DNA of 64,000 bases from the NCBI GenBank assembly GCA_005116745.1, contig SWDS01000007.1:4587-68586 (forward strand). The letters are read 5' to 3'. Source of the DNA: Nitrospira sp. Its GTDB lineage: Bacteria; Nitrospirota; Nitrospiria; Nitrospirales; Nitrospiraceae. The position numbers and the translations under genes are program-made. Below the pieces are notes generated by a model that was given only the letters and a program-made list of their open reading frames with translations, did no database searches and had not been told where the DNA came from. Positions 7,597 through 17,391 of the stretch are shown piece by piece (position 1 is the stretch's first letter; the number at the start of each line of letters is the position of its first letter).

Positions 7597-9132
7597 GTGG
7601 TTATGCTTGCCAAGGTGAGGAGCGCGGCACTCGTCGGGCTCGATGCGCATCTGGTGGATGTCGAGGTCGATATCTCCGGAGGCCTTCCACAATTCTCAGT
7701 CGTTGGCCTGCCGGATGCCACGGTCAAGGAGAGTCGTGACCGCGTGCGTTCCGCGCTGAAGAACACGGGATTTCACTTTCCCGCCAAACGGATTACCGTC
7801 AATCTTGCACCAGCTGGAGTCAAAAAAGAGGGATCGGGACTTGATCTTGCGATCGCGGTTGGGATTCTCGTCGCCGAAGAGGTGATTCCACAGGCGATGG
7901 TGGACAAGCGGGTTCTGGTCGGAGAACTCTCGTTGGACGGTCGTGTGAGACCGATCATGGGCGCGCTCTCGTTTGCGCTCGCCTGCCGGGCCGGATACGA
8001 TCTGTTGCTGCCGGCTGACAATGGCGCTGAAGCTGCGTTGGTGGACGGCATCAGCGCCTATCCACTCCATAGTCTGCCCGAAGCCGTGGAATTTCTGAAG
8101 GGGAATCAAACCATTCTGCCGAGCTATTCGAACCATGCGTTGCTGGAGTCTGCCAGGACGGCGGAGGACGAGGACTATTGCGACGTCCGTGGGCAGGACC
8201 ATGCCAAGCGGGCATTGGAAGTGGCTGCGTCGGGTGGACACAATGTGCTGATGGTCGGTCCCCCAGGTTCCGGCAAGACGATGTTGGCGCGCCGACTCCC
8301 TTCGATTCTTCCGCTGCTGGAATCAGAAGAAGCTATTGAAACGACCCGTATTCACAGCGTCGCCGGGCAACTGGCTCCGGACCGGCCCTTGCTGACGGTG
8401 CGGCCCTTCCGCGCTCCTCATCACAGCATTTCCGATGCCGGTCTTGTCGGAGGAGGCACCGTTCCGAAACCTGGAGAAGTCTCCCTTGCGCATAACGGCG
8501 TACTGTTTCTGGACGAATCTCCTGAGTTCAAACGAGGTGTGCTCGAGGGATTGCGGCAACCGTTGGAAGATGGCCATATGGTCCTGACCAGAGCCAGCGG
8601 AACCCTGAAATACCCAGCCCGGTTCATGCTGATTGCCGCAATGAATCCTTGTCCCTGCGGATATTATGGCGATCGAACCAGACCTTGTATTTGTACCGTC
8701 ACTCAGATTCGCCGATATCGCGCGAAACTGTCCGGGCCGCTGCTGGATCGGTTGGATATCCATCTGGATGTGCCGCCTGTTCCGGTGCGAGAGCTCCGTA
8801 CCGAACTACCGGCACCAGAGGGATCAGCTGCGATCCGATCGCGTGTCGTCGCAGCTCGAGCACGTCAGCGGCGACGGTACCAACAGGACGGAATATATAC
8901 GAATGCGCAGTTGAAGCCGCGGATGATAAAGCGGTATTGTGGGCTCGATCAGCCCGCTCAGGAATTGCTGGAGCAGGCGATGGCGAGGTTGCGACTGTCG
9001 GCGCGAGCGCATGGCCGCATCTTACGGGTTGCGCGCACCATTGCCGATTTGGCCGACTCGGAGAGGATTGAGACCGTGCACATCGCGGAAGCCATTCAAT
9101 ACCGTTCATTTGACCGTAATCCCGAGCTGTGA
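7597..9132 (+). CDS. comM: YifB/ComM family Mg-chelatase-like AAA+ ATPase
   Basis: This 511-residue protein has the full YifB layout. An N-terminal Lon-like (ChlI fold) domain covers about 20-140 (DISGGLPQFSVVGLPD), then comes the Mg-chelatase AAA+ domain with Walker A GPPGSGKT at 221-228 and Walker B GVLFLDE at 301-307. The C-terminal region starts with the MNPCPCGYYGD segment, with its paired cysteines, and ends in a helical lid. ComM is a hexameric helicase that promotes branch migration of incoming DNA during natural transformation. GTG at 7597 or ATG at 7603 are both possible. The next small gene follows after eight bases, suggesting one transcript. Confidence 0.95.
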   Translation: MVMLAKVRSAALVGLDAHLVDVEVDISGGLPQFSVVGLPDATVKESRDRVRSALKNTGFHFPAKRITVNLAPAGVKKEGSGLDLAIAVGILVAEEVIPQAMVDKRVLVGELSLDGRVRPIMGALSFALACRAGYDLLLPADNGAEAALVDGISAYPLHSLPEAVEFLKGNQTILPSYSNHALLESARTAEDEDYCDVRGQDHAKRALEVAASGGHNVLMVGPPGSGKTMLARRLPSILPLLESEEAIETTRIHSVAGQLAPDRPLLTVRPFRAPHHSISDAGLVGGGTVPKPGEVSLAHNGVLFLDESPEFKRGVLEGLRQPLEDGHMVLTRASGTLKYPARFMLIAAMNPCPCGYYGDRTRPCICTVTQIRRYRAKLSGPLLDRLDIHLDVPPVPVRELRTELPAPEGSAAIRSRVVAARARQRRRYQQDGIYTNAQLKPRMIKRYCGLDQPAQELLEQAMARLRLSARAHGRILRVARTIADLADSERIETVHIAEAIQYRSFDRNPEL

Positions 9133-9139
9133 GGTTTCG

Positions 9140-9352
9140 GTGACGTCGACAAGAGTCTTTCTGTGGTGGTTCGTGATAGGTGCGACGATGGCGCTGGCTG
9201 TCATCATGGTGCAAGGGGGCGTCAGGGAAGTGATGCAGGCTCAGGGGTCTGTGTGGGAGCTGAAACTGGTTGAGTTGCTGACCACCATCATGGGCGGTGG
9301 GTTGTTGGGGGGCTGTATTGCGTTGATCCTCGATCGAATCAAAAAGTCCTAA
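9140..9352 (+). CDS. small two-helix membrane protein downstream of comM
   Basis: The 70-residue frame begins with GTG at 9140, preceded by GAGG that overlaps the comM stop region. It encodes two hydrophobic segments, FLWWFVIGATMALAVIMV and LLTTIMGGGLLGGCIALIL, joined by a short polar loop and ending in DRIKKS. It looks like a small inner-membrane protein with a positively charged cytoplasmic tail. I recognise no family. Tight spacing to comM suggests co-transcription. A longer frame in the same phase from 8939 runs inside comM and is not preferred. Confidence 0.6.
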   Translation: MTSTRVFLWWFVIGATMALAVIMVQGGVREVMQAQGSVWELKLVELLTTIMGGGLLGGCIALILDRIKKS

Positions 9353-9418
9353 TTCTCTGTAGTTCCGAACATGTACTGAGTATTCACATACCTCCAGCTC
9401 TCTGTACTTCAAAACAAT

Positions 9419-9844
9419 ATGGATATTGAAATCGGCTCCAACCTCTATCGCAATTCAAACGGCACCATTGAAGTTGAGGGAGTTCCACAACTTCAACTGG
9501 CGCAGCATCCCACAAGCGGTGCGCTGTTGGTGAACTTTGCGCTGTTTGACTTGAATGGCCGGATGCTGGCCAAGGTGGTGGACAGCACCATGATGTTCAA
9601 CGAACGGCGCGCCTATGAATTGACGAAGACGGATAAGAGCGTGTCAATGAAGGAAGCCGAGTCCGGCAAGATTCTTCTCCAGTTCGACGTGAAGGCTCCG
9701 GATATAGTGTCTTTGTCACGCGGGGAGTTCCATACGATGAAAGGCCACCTTTTCCACGTATCGCCGACGGGGTGGAAGCTTGAGAAGCAGCAGAAAAGTG
9801 GACTGATGCACGATGCCAAAGGGGGTGCTGTGTCTATCGGCTAG
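9419..9844 (+). CDS. hypothetical protein, unknown function
   Basis: The 141-residue protein has no signal peptide or membrane segment and looks beta-rich, with alternating hydrophobic residues ([20 protein letters not shown]). The C-terminal third contains [17 protein letters not shown]. The pattern recalls small phage or plasmid proteins of unknown role, but I cannot name a family. The start ATG at 9419 has no strong ribosome site. Its end overlaps the end of the convergent clpB gene by 11 bases, so the pair share their terminal region. Confidence 0.55.
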   Translation: MDIEIGSNLYRNSNGTIEVEGVPQLQLAQHPTSGALLVNFALFDLNGRMLAKVVDSTMMFNERRAYELTKTDKSVSMKEAESGKILLQFDVKAPDIVSLSRGEFHTMKGHLFHVSPTGWKLEKQQKSGLMHDAKGGAVSIG

Positions 9845-12452
9845 GTTGAGATGTCCGCTCGCTCGTGATAGTCGGCACCACGACAAGCTCCCCATTTTGT
9901 GCATCGACCGACGCCGTATCCCCATCACGCAACTCGCCTTTGATCAGCAACTTCGCGATCGGTGTTTCTAATTCCTGTTGAATGAGGCGTTTGAGCGGTC
10001 GGGCTCCGTAGACCGGATCATAGCCACGTTCTCCTAGGTGCTTGAGCGCGGACGGGCTGATTGCCAGGGGAATCCGCCGCTCGGCCAATCGAGTGCGGAG
10101 ACGTTCCAGCTGAATTTCTACGATCTTGATCAAGTGTTCGGTGCCGAGTGGATGGAAGACCACAAGTTCATCCACCCGGTTCAAGAATTCCGGGCGAAAC
10201 TGTTGCCGCAGCTCGCCCATCACCACCGTCCTCACGTGCTCATGGGACGCGCCGCGTTGCTGTGCCTCGAGGATCTGAGGGCTGCCGATGTTGGAGGTCA
10301 TGATCAACACGGTGTTCTTAAAATCGACCGTGCGGCCTTGTGAATCGGTCAGTCGCCCATCATCCAGCACTTGCAGCAAGACATTGAAGACGTCGTGGTG
10401 CGCTTTCTCGATTTCATCGAATAGGATCACCGAGAAGGGGCGCCGTCGAACGGCTTCAGTGAGCTGGCCACCTTCCTCGTACCCGATATAGCCGGGAGGC
10501 GCGCCGATGAGGCGGGCGACCGTGTGTTTTTCCATATATTCAGACATATCGATTCTGACCAGATTTCCTTCGTCGTCGAACAATATTGCGGCCAGCGCAC
10601 GGGCCAATTCGGTCTTCCCGACACCGGTGGGGCCTAGGAATAGAAAGGAGCCGATCGGGCGATTCGGGTCTTTGATACCCGATCGCGCACGCAGCACGGC
10701 ATCTGCAACGGCTCGGACACCCTCGTCTTGTCCCACGACGCGTTGATGCAGCAATTCTTCGAGTTTCAACAGTTTATCGGTTTCCCCTTCGAGGAGACGA
10801 GAGACCGGAACACCGGTCCACCGGCTGACCACGGCGGCAATCTCGTCTTCATCGACCTCTTCCTTCAGTAGCCGTGTTTCATCCTGCTTCTTTCCCAAGT
10901 GCTGCTGTTCCAGCTCCAGTTCTCGTTCTAACCGAGGCAGTTCTCCGTACCGAAGTTCCGCCACGCGATTGAGGTCGTAGGCCCGCTCGGCCTGCTCGAT
11001 CTTGAGCTTGATGTCCTCGATCGCCTCACGTGTTTTACGGAGCCTGGAGACGGAGGCTTTTTCAGACTCCCATCTGGTCTTCAGTACCTGTAAGTCGCGT
11101 TGCTTTTCGCTCAGCTCCGTTTCGAGGGTGGTCAACCGGGCGGCACTAGCCGGATCCCTCTCTTTCCTCAACGCTTCCCGCTCAATTTCCAGCTGGAGCA
11201 CCTTGCGTGACACTTCGTCCAACTCCGCGGGAAGGCTGTCTATCTCGGTTCTAAGACGAGCAGCGGCTTCATCGACCAGGTCGATGGCTTTATCCGGAAG
11301 AAACCGATCTGAAATGTACCGCTGTGACAGCTTTGCCGCAGCGACGAGTGCGCTGTCTTTGATGCGCACGCCATGATGGACTTCGTACCGTTCTTTCAGG
11401 CCGCGCAAAATAGAAATGGTGTTCTCCACGGATGGTTGGTCGACCAGGACTGTCTGAAAGCGACGTTCCAACGCGGCATCTTTTTCGATGTGTTTTCGGT
11501 ATTCGTCGAGCGTCGTGGCGCCGATCAGATGCAGCTCACCACGTGCCAGCATCGGCTTCAGCAGGTTGGCTGCATCCATCGCCCCTTCAGCCGCTCCGGC
11601 CCCGACGACTGTATGTAATTCATCGATAAACAGGAGGATTTGACCTTGAGACGATTGAATCTCCTTCAACACGGCTTTGAGCCGTTCCTCGAACTCGCCG
11701 CGAAACTTGGCTCCGGCGATGAGCGATCCCATGTCCAAGGCGAAAAGCTTCTTCTGTTTAAGACTTTCTGGAACATCGCCTTTGACGATACGGATCGCCA
11801 GCCCCTCCACGATCGCAGTTTTCCCGACTCCCGGTTCACCGATAAGCACGGGGTTGTTCTTCGTGCGGCGGGAGAGAATTTGAATCACTCGCCGGATTTC
11901 ATCATCTCGTCCGATGACGGGATCAAGCTTGCCGTGCCCCGCTAATTGGGTCAGATCGCGCCCGTACTTCACCAGCGACTGGTAGGTGCTTTCCGGGTCC
12001 TGACTGGTGACACGCTGATTGCCGCGCACCTGTTGCAATCCGGACAGGAGACGGTCCCGGGTGAGTCCCAGTTTCTTGAGCACCCCTCCTTCCTGGACCA
12101 TGGCCAATAACATATGCTCGACGCTGAGAAAGTCATCCTTGAGCGATTGCTGTTCGTCTTCTGCGTGGGCCAAGACCTGGTTGAGGCGGGTGGCCACATG
12201 TATTTGACCAGGCGAGGCGCCGGCGCCTTGTACCTGGGGCAGCTTGGCTAAGGCCTGTTCGACTGCTTGTCGAACAGCAGACAGAGCGAGACCGGCGCTT
12301 TCCAGCAGTGCTGGGGTTGTTCCGCCTTCCTGATCGAGCAGTGCCAACAGCACGTGTTCGACGTCGATGCCCTGATGGCTCCGACGTTGAGCATGCCCAG
12401 AGGCGGACTGTAAGGCCTCCTGCAGCTTGACGGTCATTCGATTCATGTCCAT
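9834..12452 (-). CDS. clpB: ATP-dependent disaggregase ClpB
   Basis: This 872-residue protein is a complete ClpB. The N-domain covers 1-145. The first AAA+ module has Walker A GEPGVGKT at 205-212 and Walker B ILLFIDE. The regulatory coiled-coil middle domain lies at about 405-530, and the second AAA+ module has GPTGVGKT at 607-614, with the expected sensor and arginine-finger regions. It forms a hexamer that threads aggregated proteins together with DnaK. The length fits the family (about 860). It has no operon partner. A possible promoter lies 47-74 bases upstream; no CIRCE element is visible. Confidence 0.97.
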   Translation of the reverse strand: MDMNRMTVKLQEALQSASGHAQRRSHQGIDVEHVLLALLDQEGGTTPALLESAGLALSAVRQAVEQALAKLPQVQGAGASPGQIHVATRLNQVLAHAEDEQQSLKDDFLSVEHMLLAMVQEGGVLKKLGLTRDRLLSGLQQVRGNQRVTSQDPESTYQSLVKYGRDLTQLAGHGKLDPVIGRDDEIRRVIQILSRRTKNNPVLIGEPGVGKTAIVEGLAIRIVKGDVPESLKQKKLFALDMGSLIAGAKFRGEFEERLKAVLKEIQSSQGQILLFIDELHTVVGAGAAEGAMDAANLLKPMLARGELHLIGATTLDEYRKHIEKDAALERRFQTVLVDQPSVENTISILRGLKERYEVHHGVRIKDSALVAAAKLSQRYISDRFLPDKAIDLVDEAAARLRTEIDSLPAELDEVSRKVLQLEIEREALRKERDPASAARLTTLETELSEKQRDLQVLKTRWESEKASVSRLRKTREAIEDIKLKIEQAERAYDLNRVAELRYGELPRLERELELEQQHLGKKQDETRLLKEEVDEDEIAAVVSRWTGVPVSRLLEGETDKLLKLEELLHQRVVGQDEGVRAVADAVLRARSGIKDPNRPIGSFLFLGPTGVGKTELARALAAILFDDEGNLVRIDMSEYMEKHTVARLIGAPPGYIGYEEGGQLTEAVRRRPFSVILFDEIEKAHHDVFNVLLQVLDDGRLTDSQGRTVDFKNTVLIMTSNIGSPQILEAQQRGASHEHVRTVVMGELRQQFRPEFLNRVDELVVFHPLGTEHLIKIVEIQLERLRTRLAERRIPLAISPSALKHLGERGYDPVYGARPLKRLIQQELETPIAKLLIKGELRDGDTASVDAQNGELVVVPTITSERTSQPSR

Positions 12453-12498
12453 GGCGATTCACCTATCAAAGTGGACTAAGGCACTCTCGCTGAATGAT

Positions 12499-12526
12499 GT
12501 GATAATCATTTGGCCTGGTAAGTCAA
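12499..12526 (-). promoter_or_regulatory. candidate clpB promoter
   Basis: On the minus strand a TTGACT box (12521-12526) is followed after 16 bases by TATCAC (12499-12504), about 46 bases before the clpB start. The -35 box is good and the -10 box is fair. A heat-shock sigma-32 type promoter cannot be excluded. Confidence 0.45.
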
Positions 12527-12602
12527 CTACGAAGGCAGTTCTTCTAGCCCACGCGACTAGTTCTTGACCTCTTGGGCAATCCCGATTAGGGTACGCACCG
12601 GA

Positions 12603-13433
12603 ATGGTCAACCTCGTGTCAGTGACGCTTCAACTGTATCGACAAGTCTTGTACTCGACGGGACGTTCGCTCACCCGAAGTTGGGTGACGATGGTCGTACT
12701 TATGGTGTTTGCTGTGTTGTTTGTGGGGGTATCGAGAATCGCCGCTCCATTGGGAATGGCCGGCGGGTTCATCCTGGGTATGGTGAACGCCTTGTTGGTC
12801 GGGGCGACGCTGCGGTTGATTGAACAGTCTCTCAGCGCGGCCCGGACGATTCAGTTCAAGGATGTGACCGACAGCTTTGGGCATTACTTTTGGGATGTGA
12901 TCGGCGTCGGGTTTGTCTTATGGATTCCGACGATGCTGCTCGATATGGGCATGCAAGCCAATCCGTACGGCCACTTTCTTTCGTCCGCGTTTCTGCTTCT
13001 GGTGTTTATCCTGCTGAACCCGGCCCCGGAAGTGATCTATCAAGTCCGACACGATTCATCTCTGGAGGTCCTGAAGACCTCCTATCAATTCATCCTGGAA
13101 CATTGGGTCGAGTGGTTTCTCCCATTCGCGATTCTCATGTTGCCGGTGGTGCTTTCTCCCAGCGGCCTACTGGAGTTTTTTTCGTTGTCCGATCGTGTCG
13201 GTCGAGGAGCCGGTCTCGACTTCTTCCAAATTCTGCTGCTCCCATTCACCGCGATCGGGGGGTGGTTGTCCTATGTCGGATTTGATTCCGAAGGACAAGA
13301 GATTGTGCTCCTCCTCCTCACCCCACCAATGGCCATGGTCATTCTATTGTTCCGCGGCCATCTGTTTGCTTTGCTCCATGGATCTTCCAGGCGGCAACGT
13401 CTCTTTTCTCGCCATTTTGATACGAGGCACTAG
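12603..13433 (+). CDS. polytopic membrane protein, unknown function
   Basis: The 276-residue protein has about six hydrophobic segments, among them TMVVLMVFAVLFVGVS, GGFILGMVNALLVGA, FLPFAILMLPVVLS and the last near MAMVILLFRGHLFALL. The charged tail (SRRQRLFSRHFDTRH) is probably cytoplasmic. No catalytic motif or transporter signature is visible, and I do not recognise a family. The ATG at 12603 is chosen because the N-terminus then starts close to the first amphipathic segment; an upstream ATG at 12564 adds 13 residues. It stands alone between clpB and the two-component operon. Confidence 0.6.
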   Translation: MVNLVSVTLQLYRQVLYSTGRSLTRSWVTMVVLMVFAVLFVGVSRIAAPLGMAGGFILGMVNALLVGATLRLIEQSLSAARTIQFKDVTDSFGHYFWDVIGVGFVLWIPTMLLDMGMQANPYGHFLSSAFLLLVFILLNPAPEVIYQVRHDSSLEVLKTSYQFILEHWVEWFLPFAILMLPVVLSPSGLLEFFSLSDRVGRGAGLDFFQILLLPFTAIGGWLSYVGFDSEGQEIVLLLLTPPMAMVILLFRGHLFALLHGSSRRQRLFSRHFDTRH

Positions 13434-13552
13434 GGTCTGAAGTCACGATAGGGCGTCATCGAGAGGTGTTTCATGGTATTGGTCACTGTACCAACTTGAG
13501 CCACTTCTTGGGTCATGATGGTTCTTGGCTTGTGATTCTGAAGTGAAATAGC

Positions 13553-13568
13553 GTATGGTTTACCATAC
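13553..13568. promoter_or_regulatory. perfect inverted repeat upstream of the sensor kinase operon
   Basis: GTATGGT-tt-ACCATAC is a perfect 7-base inverted repeat with a 2-base spacer, 49 bases before the kinase start. Its size and place suit a binding site for a dimeric regulator. No regulator is assigned. Confidence 0.45.
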
Positions 13569-13616
13569 ACTTGAGTTCTACCCCTTCATAATGTGGCCAG
13601 GATACGGTGCGGACTC

Positions 13617-15092
13617 ATGCAGCTTTCTATCTTTTGGCGGTTGGTCATAACGTCTCTCATCATTATTACGGTCATGGGAGGAGTCAATATTTATGCGCTC
13701 TTTCAGCTTCGGCAGTTGACGGCAATGAGCACGCAGATGGCGTCCTACCATTATCCAGCTGCCGAATCCGCGAAGAGGCTGTTGGGGTCGCTCTATGCCC
13801 AACTGAACAGTGAAAAGAAATACCTTGCGACAAGAGATCGCACCTTTCTGACGAATCTGACAGAAGAGGTTGATGAATTTGAGCGCAATCTTCAGCTGCT
13901 GCGAGGGCGGGAAAGCTCTTCTCAGGGGTTGACGCTGCTCCAAAAGACGCATGAATTACTCCAGGAGCGGCTGAAACTTTTCCAGGATGAATTCGAGACC
14001 ACAAAGAGGAAGATCCGTCAGACCGCTCCGGAGTATGAACACCGACGTGATGGCCTCATGGATCGGATGTCCGCCTCGATTCAGAGCTACATCGATCTGC
14101 ACGAGGCTCGAGTGAGTGTCGGGGTGACGGAATCTCGAGCCAGCGCGGCCCAAGCAGAGGCTGTCACGGAGCAACTGGTCCTAGTGGCGTTAGTGTTCGG
14201 GGTGGGGCTTGCCGGTATCGCCAGCTATACGATTTTGCGTCCACTGCGACAGCTGCAAGGGCATATTAAACAGATTGGGCAAGGCAATTTGGGGGCATCT
14301 CTTCAGATCAATGCGCCTGCGGAGTTACGGGAGTTAGTCGATAGCGTCAATTGGATGGGTAGAAAGTTACAGGAAATAGACGATATGAAAACGGAGTTTT
14401 TGGCGCACGTGTCTCACGAATTGCGTACCCCCATGGCCTCGATTCAAGAAGGCACGCATCTCTTGCTTGATGAGATTCCAGGTCCACTCGTCCAGGAGCA
14501 ACGAACTACCCTTCGGATTATGGCCGACAGCAGCCGGCGGCTGATTCATCTGATCTCCACGATTCTGGATTTGTCAAAAATGGAAGCAGGGATGATGGAA
14601 TACCACATCGTCCCGGTGGATTTCCAACGAATCGGGGAAGTCTCCATCAACAAGGTTCGTCTGTTGGCGGACTCCAAACATGTGCAGCTGGTGCTGGAAA
14701 ATATCGGGGAGCGTTCCTGGGTCAAGGCGGATGCCTCTCGTCTCGAACAGGTGCTCGACAACTTGCTATCAAACGCTTTGAAATTCAGCCCTGAGGGGGG
14801 TGTGGTCAAGGTGCAGGTGAAACCCGACCTCCAAGCCGGAGTGCTTGAGGTGACTGTTTCGGATACGGGACCCGGGATCGCTGCAGAAGATCTCCCACAT
14901 ATTTTTGAACGGTTTTATCAAGGTCGCACGAAAGGGAAGCATACGGCGGGGAGTGGGTTGGGCTTGGCATTGGTGAAGAGGGTCGTTGAGGCTCACGGCG
15001 GAAGGATTTGGATCGAAAGTGAGAAAGGCAAGGGGGTAACTGTACGGTTTATCCTACGGTTGGCAAAACCGGAAAAGGTAGGGCACGCGTGA
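13617..15092 (+). CDS. HAMP-containing sensor histidine kinase (GlrK/QseE-like position)
   Basis: This 491-residue kinase has two membrane segments: about 5-30 (WRLVITSLIIITVMGGVNI) and 185-205 (VLVALVFGVGLAGIAS). Between them is a periplasmic helical sensor of about 155 residues, followed by HAMP, a HisKA domain with His267 in SHELRTP, and an ATPase domain with DTGPGIA and GSGLGLAL boxes. It should autophosphorylate and pass phosphate to the regulator encoded two genes downstream. The ATG at 13617 is preferred over 13593 because the first membrane segment then follows directly. The stop overlaps the next start as GTGA. Gene order kinase - lipoprotein - sigma-54 regulator equals glrK-qseG-glrR of enterobacteria; orthology is inferred, not shown. 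Confidence 0.9.
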   Translation: MQLSIFWRLVITSLIIITVMGGVNIYALFQLRQLTAMSTQMASYHYPAAESAKRLLGSLYAQLNSEKKYLATRDRTFLTNLTEEVDEFERNLQLLRGRESSSQGLTLLQKTHELLQERLKLFQDEFETTKRKIRQTAPEYEHRRDGLMDRMSASIQSYIDLHEARVSVGVTESRASAAQAEAVTEQLVLVALVFGVGLAGIASYTILRPLRQLQGHIKQIGQGNLGASLQINAPAELRELVDSVNWMGRKLQEIDDMKTEFLAHVSHELRTPMASIQEGTHLLLDEIPGPLVQEQRTTLRIMADSSRRLIHLISTILDLSKMEAGMMEYHIVPVDFQRIGEVSINKVRLLADSKHVQLVLENIGERSWVKADASRLEQVLDNLLSNALKFSPEGGVVKVQVKPDLQAGVLEVTVSDTGPGIAAEDLPHIFERFYQGRTKGKHTAGSGLGLALVKRVVEAHGGRIWIESEKGKGVTVRFILRLAKPEKVGHA

Positions 15093-15868
15093 TTAGAACA
15101 GCAGTGTCTCTGACAATATGCTCTCTCATCATCAGTTCTCTCTTGCTAGTCGGGTGTGCGGCATGGATAACGCCAGTACCTGGCTCGCGTCCATATTTTT
15201 CGGCAGAGCCGCGAGAAGTTAAGTTGTTTCAATCATTTTCAACAAGACAAGAGAGTATGGCCTTAAAATGTGGTGAATCGAATTCCTGCGATCACGTGTA
15301 CTTTACGCGGGGGTTGCTTGGCCTGTATGAAAGCCGCGAAATTGCGGAGAAATATTTCGGGAAGGTCGTCGCTCTTGCTCCCAAGAGCCAGCTGGCTGCG
15401 TCAAGCAAAGCCTGGCTGGCGTTGTTACAACAACCTACTCCTGGGAACAGATCATGGCCGGAAGCCGTTTTCAGAGCACCAGTTCTTGCGGAGGTCAACA
15501 CCTCATTCGCCGTGACCACAGATCGTCTGGTGCGAGACTTGCTTGATCAGGAGATACTCATTCAACAGAGTCGTGCATCCAAGGAGGGCGAATCCGAGAC
15601 CATTGAGGCGTTGCAGCGCGAGTTGACGGATCGAGATCATAAGATCGAGGCACTCTTGTCGAAGAAAGATTCGGCCAAGACGTCAGCCGACCCAGCATCG
15701 ATTCAAACTCTGCAAAAACAGCTTACTGAGCGGGACAGAAAGATCGAGGAGCTGTCTGCGCAACTCGAGGCATTGAAGCGAATTGATCAGGAGATGCGGG
15801 AAAAGGTGCGCCCGATACGTCCACCATTGACCACGGTTCCCGTGCCAGGTCCCGAGACGACACCGTAA
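15089..15868 (+). CDS. outer-membrane lipoprotein in a QseG-like position
   Basis: The 259-residue product begins with a lipoprotein signal ending in LLVGC, with the acylated cysteine at residue 23. Residues about 60-130 form a helical region resembling one TPR-like unit (ESREIAEKYFGKVVALAP). From about 165 to 235 two heptad segments share the pattern LQRELTDRDHKIEALLSKK / LQKQLTERDRKIEELSAQL, a duplicated coiled-coil block. The tail is Pro-rich. The GTG start overlaps the kinase stop by four bases, so the two are translationally coupled. In the glrK-qseG-glrR layout the lipoprotein modulates the kinase; the same role is inferred here from position only. Confidence 0.78.
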   Translation: MIRTAVSLTICSLIISSLLLVGCAAWITPVPGSRPYFSAEPREVKLFQSFSTRQESMALKCGESNSCDHVYFTRGLLGLYESREIAEKYFGKVVALAPKSQLAASSKAWLALLQQPTPGNRSWPEAVFRAPVLAEVNTSFAVTTDRLVRDLLDQEILIQQSRASKEGESETIEALQRELTDRDHKIEALLSKKDSAKTSADPASIQTLQKQLTERDRKIEELSAQLEALKRIDQEMREKVRPIRPPLTTVPVPGPETTP

Positions 15869-15883
15869 CGAACCGCAGAAGGA

Positions 15884-17314
15884 ATGATGATGATTATGGA
15901 ACAAGAAAATATTCTCGTAGTCGACGACGATGAGGGGTTGTTGCATTTATTGAAAATGCGGTTGTCCGCGATGGGGTTTGCCGTCACCCCCTGTACGACA
16001 GGGCAGGATGCTGTTGGTGAGGCGAAGAAAACGATGTTTAACTTGGCGATCACCGATCTGCGCCTTCGCGGCGAGGATGGGCTGGAGGTGACCGAAGAGC
16101 TACTTCGAAGTCACCCGGGGCTTCCGGTCATCATCCTGACGGCCCATGGGAGTATTCCCAATGCCGTCGAGGCGATGCAGCGGGGGGCGTTCGGGTATCT
16201 GACGAAGCCATTTGATGATAAGGAGCTGAAAGCCACGATCGAGAAAGCACTCGCGCAACAGCGGATGAGCCGGGAAATTCAGCGGCTCAAGTCGCTGGTC
16301 AAAGAACTATACGGACTCGAAAATGTCGTGGCGCGGAGTCCGGAGATGCAACGGCTCTTCCAGCAAATTGCACAGGTGGCCGAGTCGGATGCGACCATTT
16401 TGTTGCTTGGAGAAACCGGAACTGGCAAAGAGGTGATGGCTCGCGTCATCCATACGAACAGTCGGCGCGGGAAAGGTTCCTTCGTGGCACTCAACTGCGC
16501 CGCCATACCTGAAACACTGTTTGAGAGCGAGCTGTTCGGACATGTGAGGGGCGCGTTCACGAGCGCTCATGGTGCGAAGCGCGGATTGTTTCAAATGGCC
16601 AATGGCGGCACGTTGTTTCTCGACGAGATCGGCGAGATGCCGCTGTCCATGCAGGTCAAATTATTGCGCGCCGTACAGGAACGGGAGATTCGAGAGGTGG
16701 GGGCAGAGACCTCGGTCAAAGTGGATGTTCGCATCATTGCGGCGACCAATAAGGACCTCGGTGAGGCGGTGAAGAACGGGACGTTCCGCAACGATCTCTA
16801 CTATCGAATCTCAGTGGTTCCTCTGTCCATCCCACCGCTGCGGGATCGCCGGGATGATATCCCGCTGCTGGCTCAACATTTTCTCCAACTCAGTGTGAAA
16901 CGGTCGAATAAGGAGGTGAAGGGATTCACACCTGCAGCACTGCATCGATTGATGATCAATCCCTGGCCCGGCAATGTGCGCGAGTTGGAGAACGTGGTCG
17001 AGAAGGCCGTGGTGATGTCGCGGCAAGATATGCTCACGCCAGATTTGTTGCCGGCGGTCAGTGTGTCGGCCGAGTCACCGCTTAAGCCGCTGACGGAGGC
17101 CAAAGAAGAATTTGAGCGGACCTACTTGAAGACCGTCCTCCAATTGACGAGCGGAAATATCTCTCGTGCTGCGCAGTTTGCCGGCCGGTACAGAGCCGAT
17201 TTTTATAAGATGCTGAGAAAATACGGCCTTCACCCGTCGACGACGAAGGGAAAGCCTGATTCCGAAATGGGCGAGCTAGAATCCGAAACAAGTTTGACCG
17301 AGGCGGAGCGATAG
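15884..17314 (+). CDS. sigma-54-dependent response regulator with a GAFTSA loop
   Basis: The 476-residue protein has a receiver domain (phosphoacceptor Asp58 in AITDLRL), an AAA+ sigma-54 activation domain with Walker A GETGTGKE at about 176-183 and Walker B GGTLFLDEIGE, and a C-terminal Fis-type helix-turn-helix (GNISRAAQFAGRYRADFYKML). The sigma-54-contacting loop reads GAFTSA at about 223-228 where GAFTGA is the rule, so contact with sigma-54 may be altered. Several in-frame ATGs exist; with AGAAGGA at 15877-15883, the one at 15890 has the best spacing. It should regulate genes with -24/-12 promoters under the kinase encoded upstream. A hairpin 45 bases downstream may end the operon. Confidence 0.9.
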   Translation: MMMIMEQENILVVDDDEGLLHLLKMRLSAMGFAVTPCTTGQDAVGEAKKTMFNLAITDLRLRGEDGLEVTEELLRSHPGLPVIILTAHGSIPNAVEAMQRGAFGYLTKPFDDKELKATIEKALAQQRMSREIQRLKSLVKELYGLENVVARSPEMQRLFQQIAQVAESDATILLLGETGTGKEVMARVIHTNSRRGKGSFVALNCAAIPETLFESELFGHVRGAFTSAHGAKRGLFQMANGGTLFLDEIGEMPLSMQVKLLRAVQEREIREVGAETSVKVDVRIIAATNKDLGEAVKNGTFRNDLYYRISVVPLSIPPLRDRRDDIPLLAQHFLQLSVKRSNKEVKGFTPAALHRLMINPWPGNVRELENVVEKAVVMSRQDMLTPDLLPAVSVSAESPLKPLTEAKEEFERTYLKTVLQLTSGNISRAAQFAGRYRADFYKMLRKYGLHPSTTKGKPDSEMGELESETSLTEAER

Positions 17315-17358
17315 ACCTCATTCCTCCGGTCTGCGGTGATTCCTCTGTGGAGCTGTAA

Positions 17359-17391
17359 GGCCGCGTCTCAGGTGACGCAGCCTTTGTCTTT
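17359..17391 (+). terminator. candidate terminator of the kinase-lipoprotein-regulator operon
   Basis: GGCCGCGTC pairs with GACGCAGCC (8 of 9 pairs) around a 6-base loop, followed by TTTGTCTTT. It starts 44 bases after the regulator stop. Confidence 0.65.

Noticed and set aside
8699-9412. 237-codon minus-strand frame inside comM
   Set aside because: Antisense shadow of a clearly real gene; the composition (Arg, His, Ser-rich) is typical of shadows.
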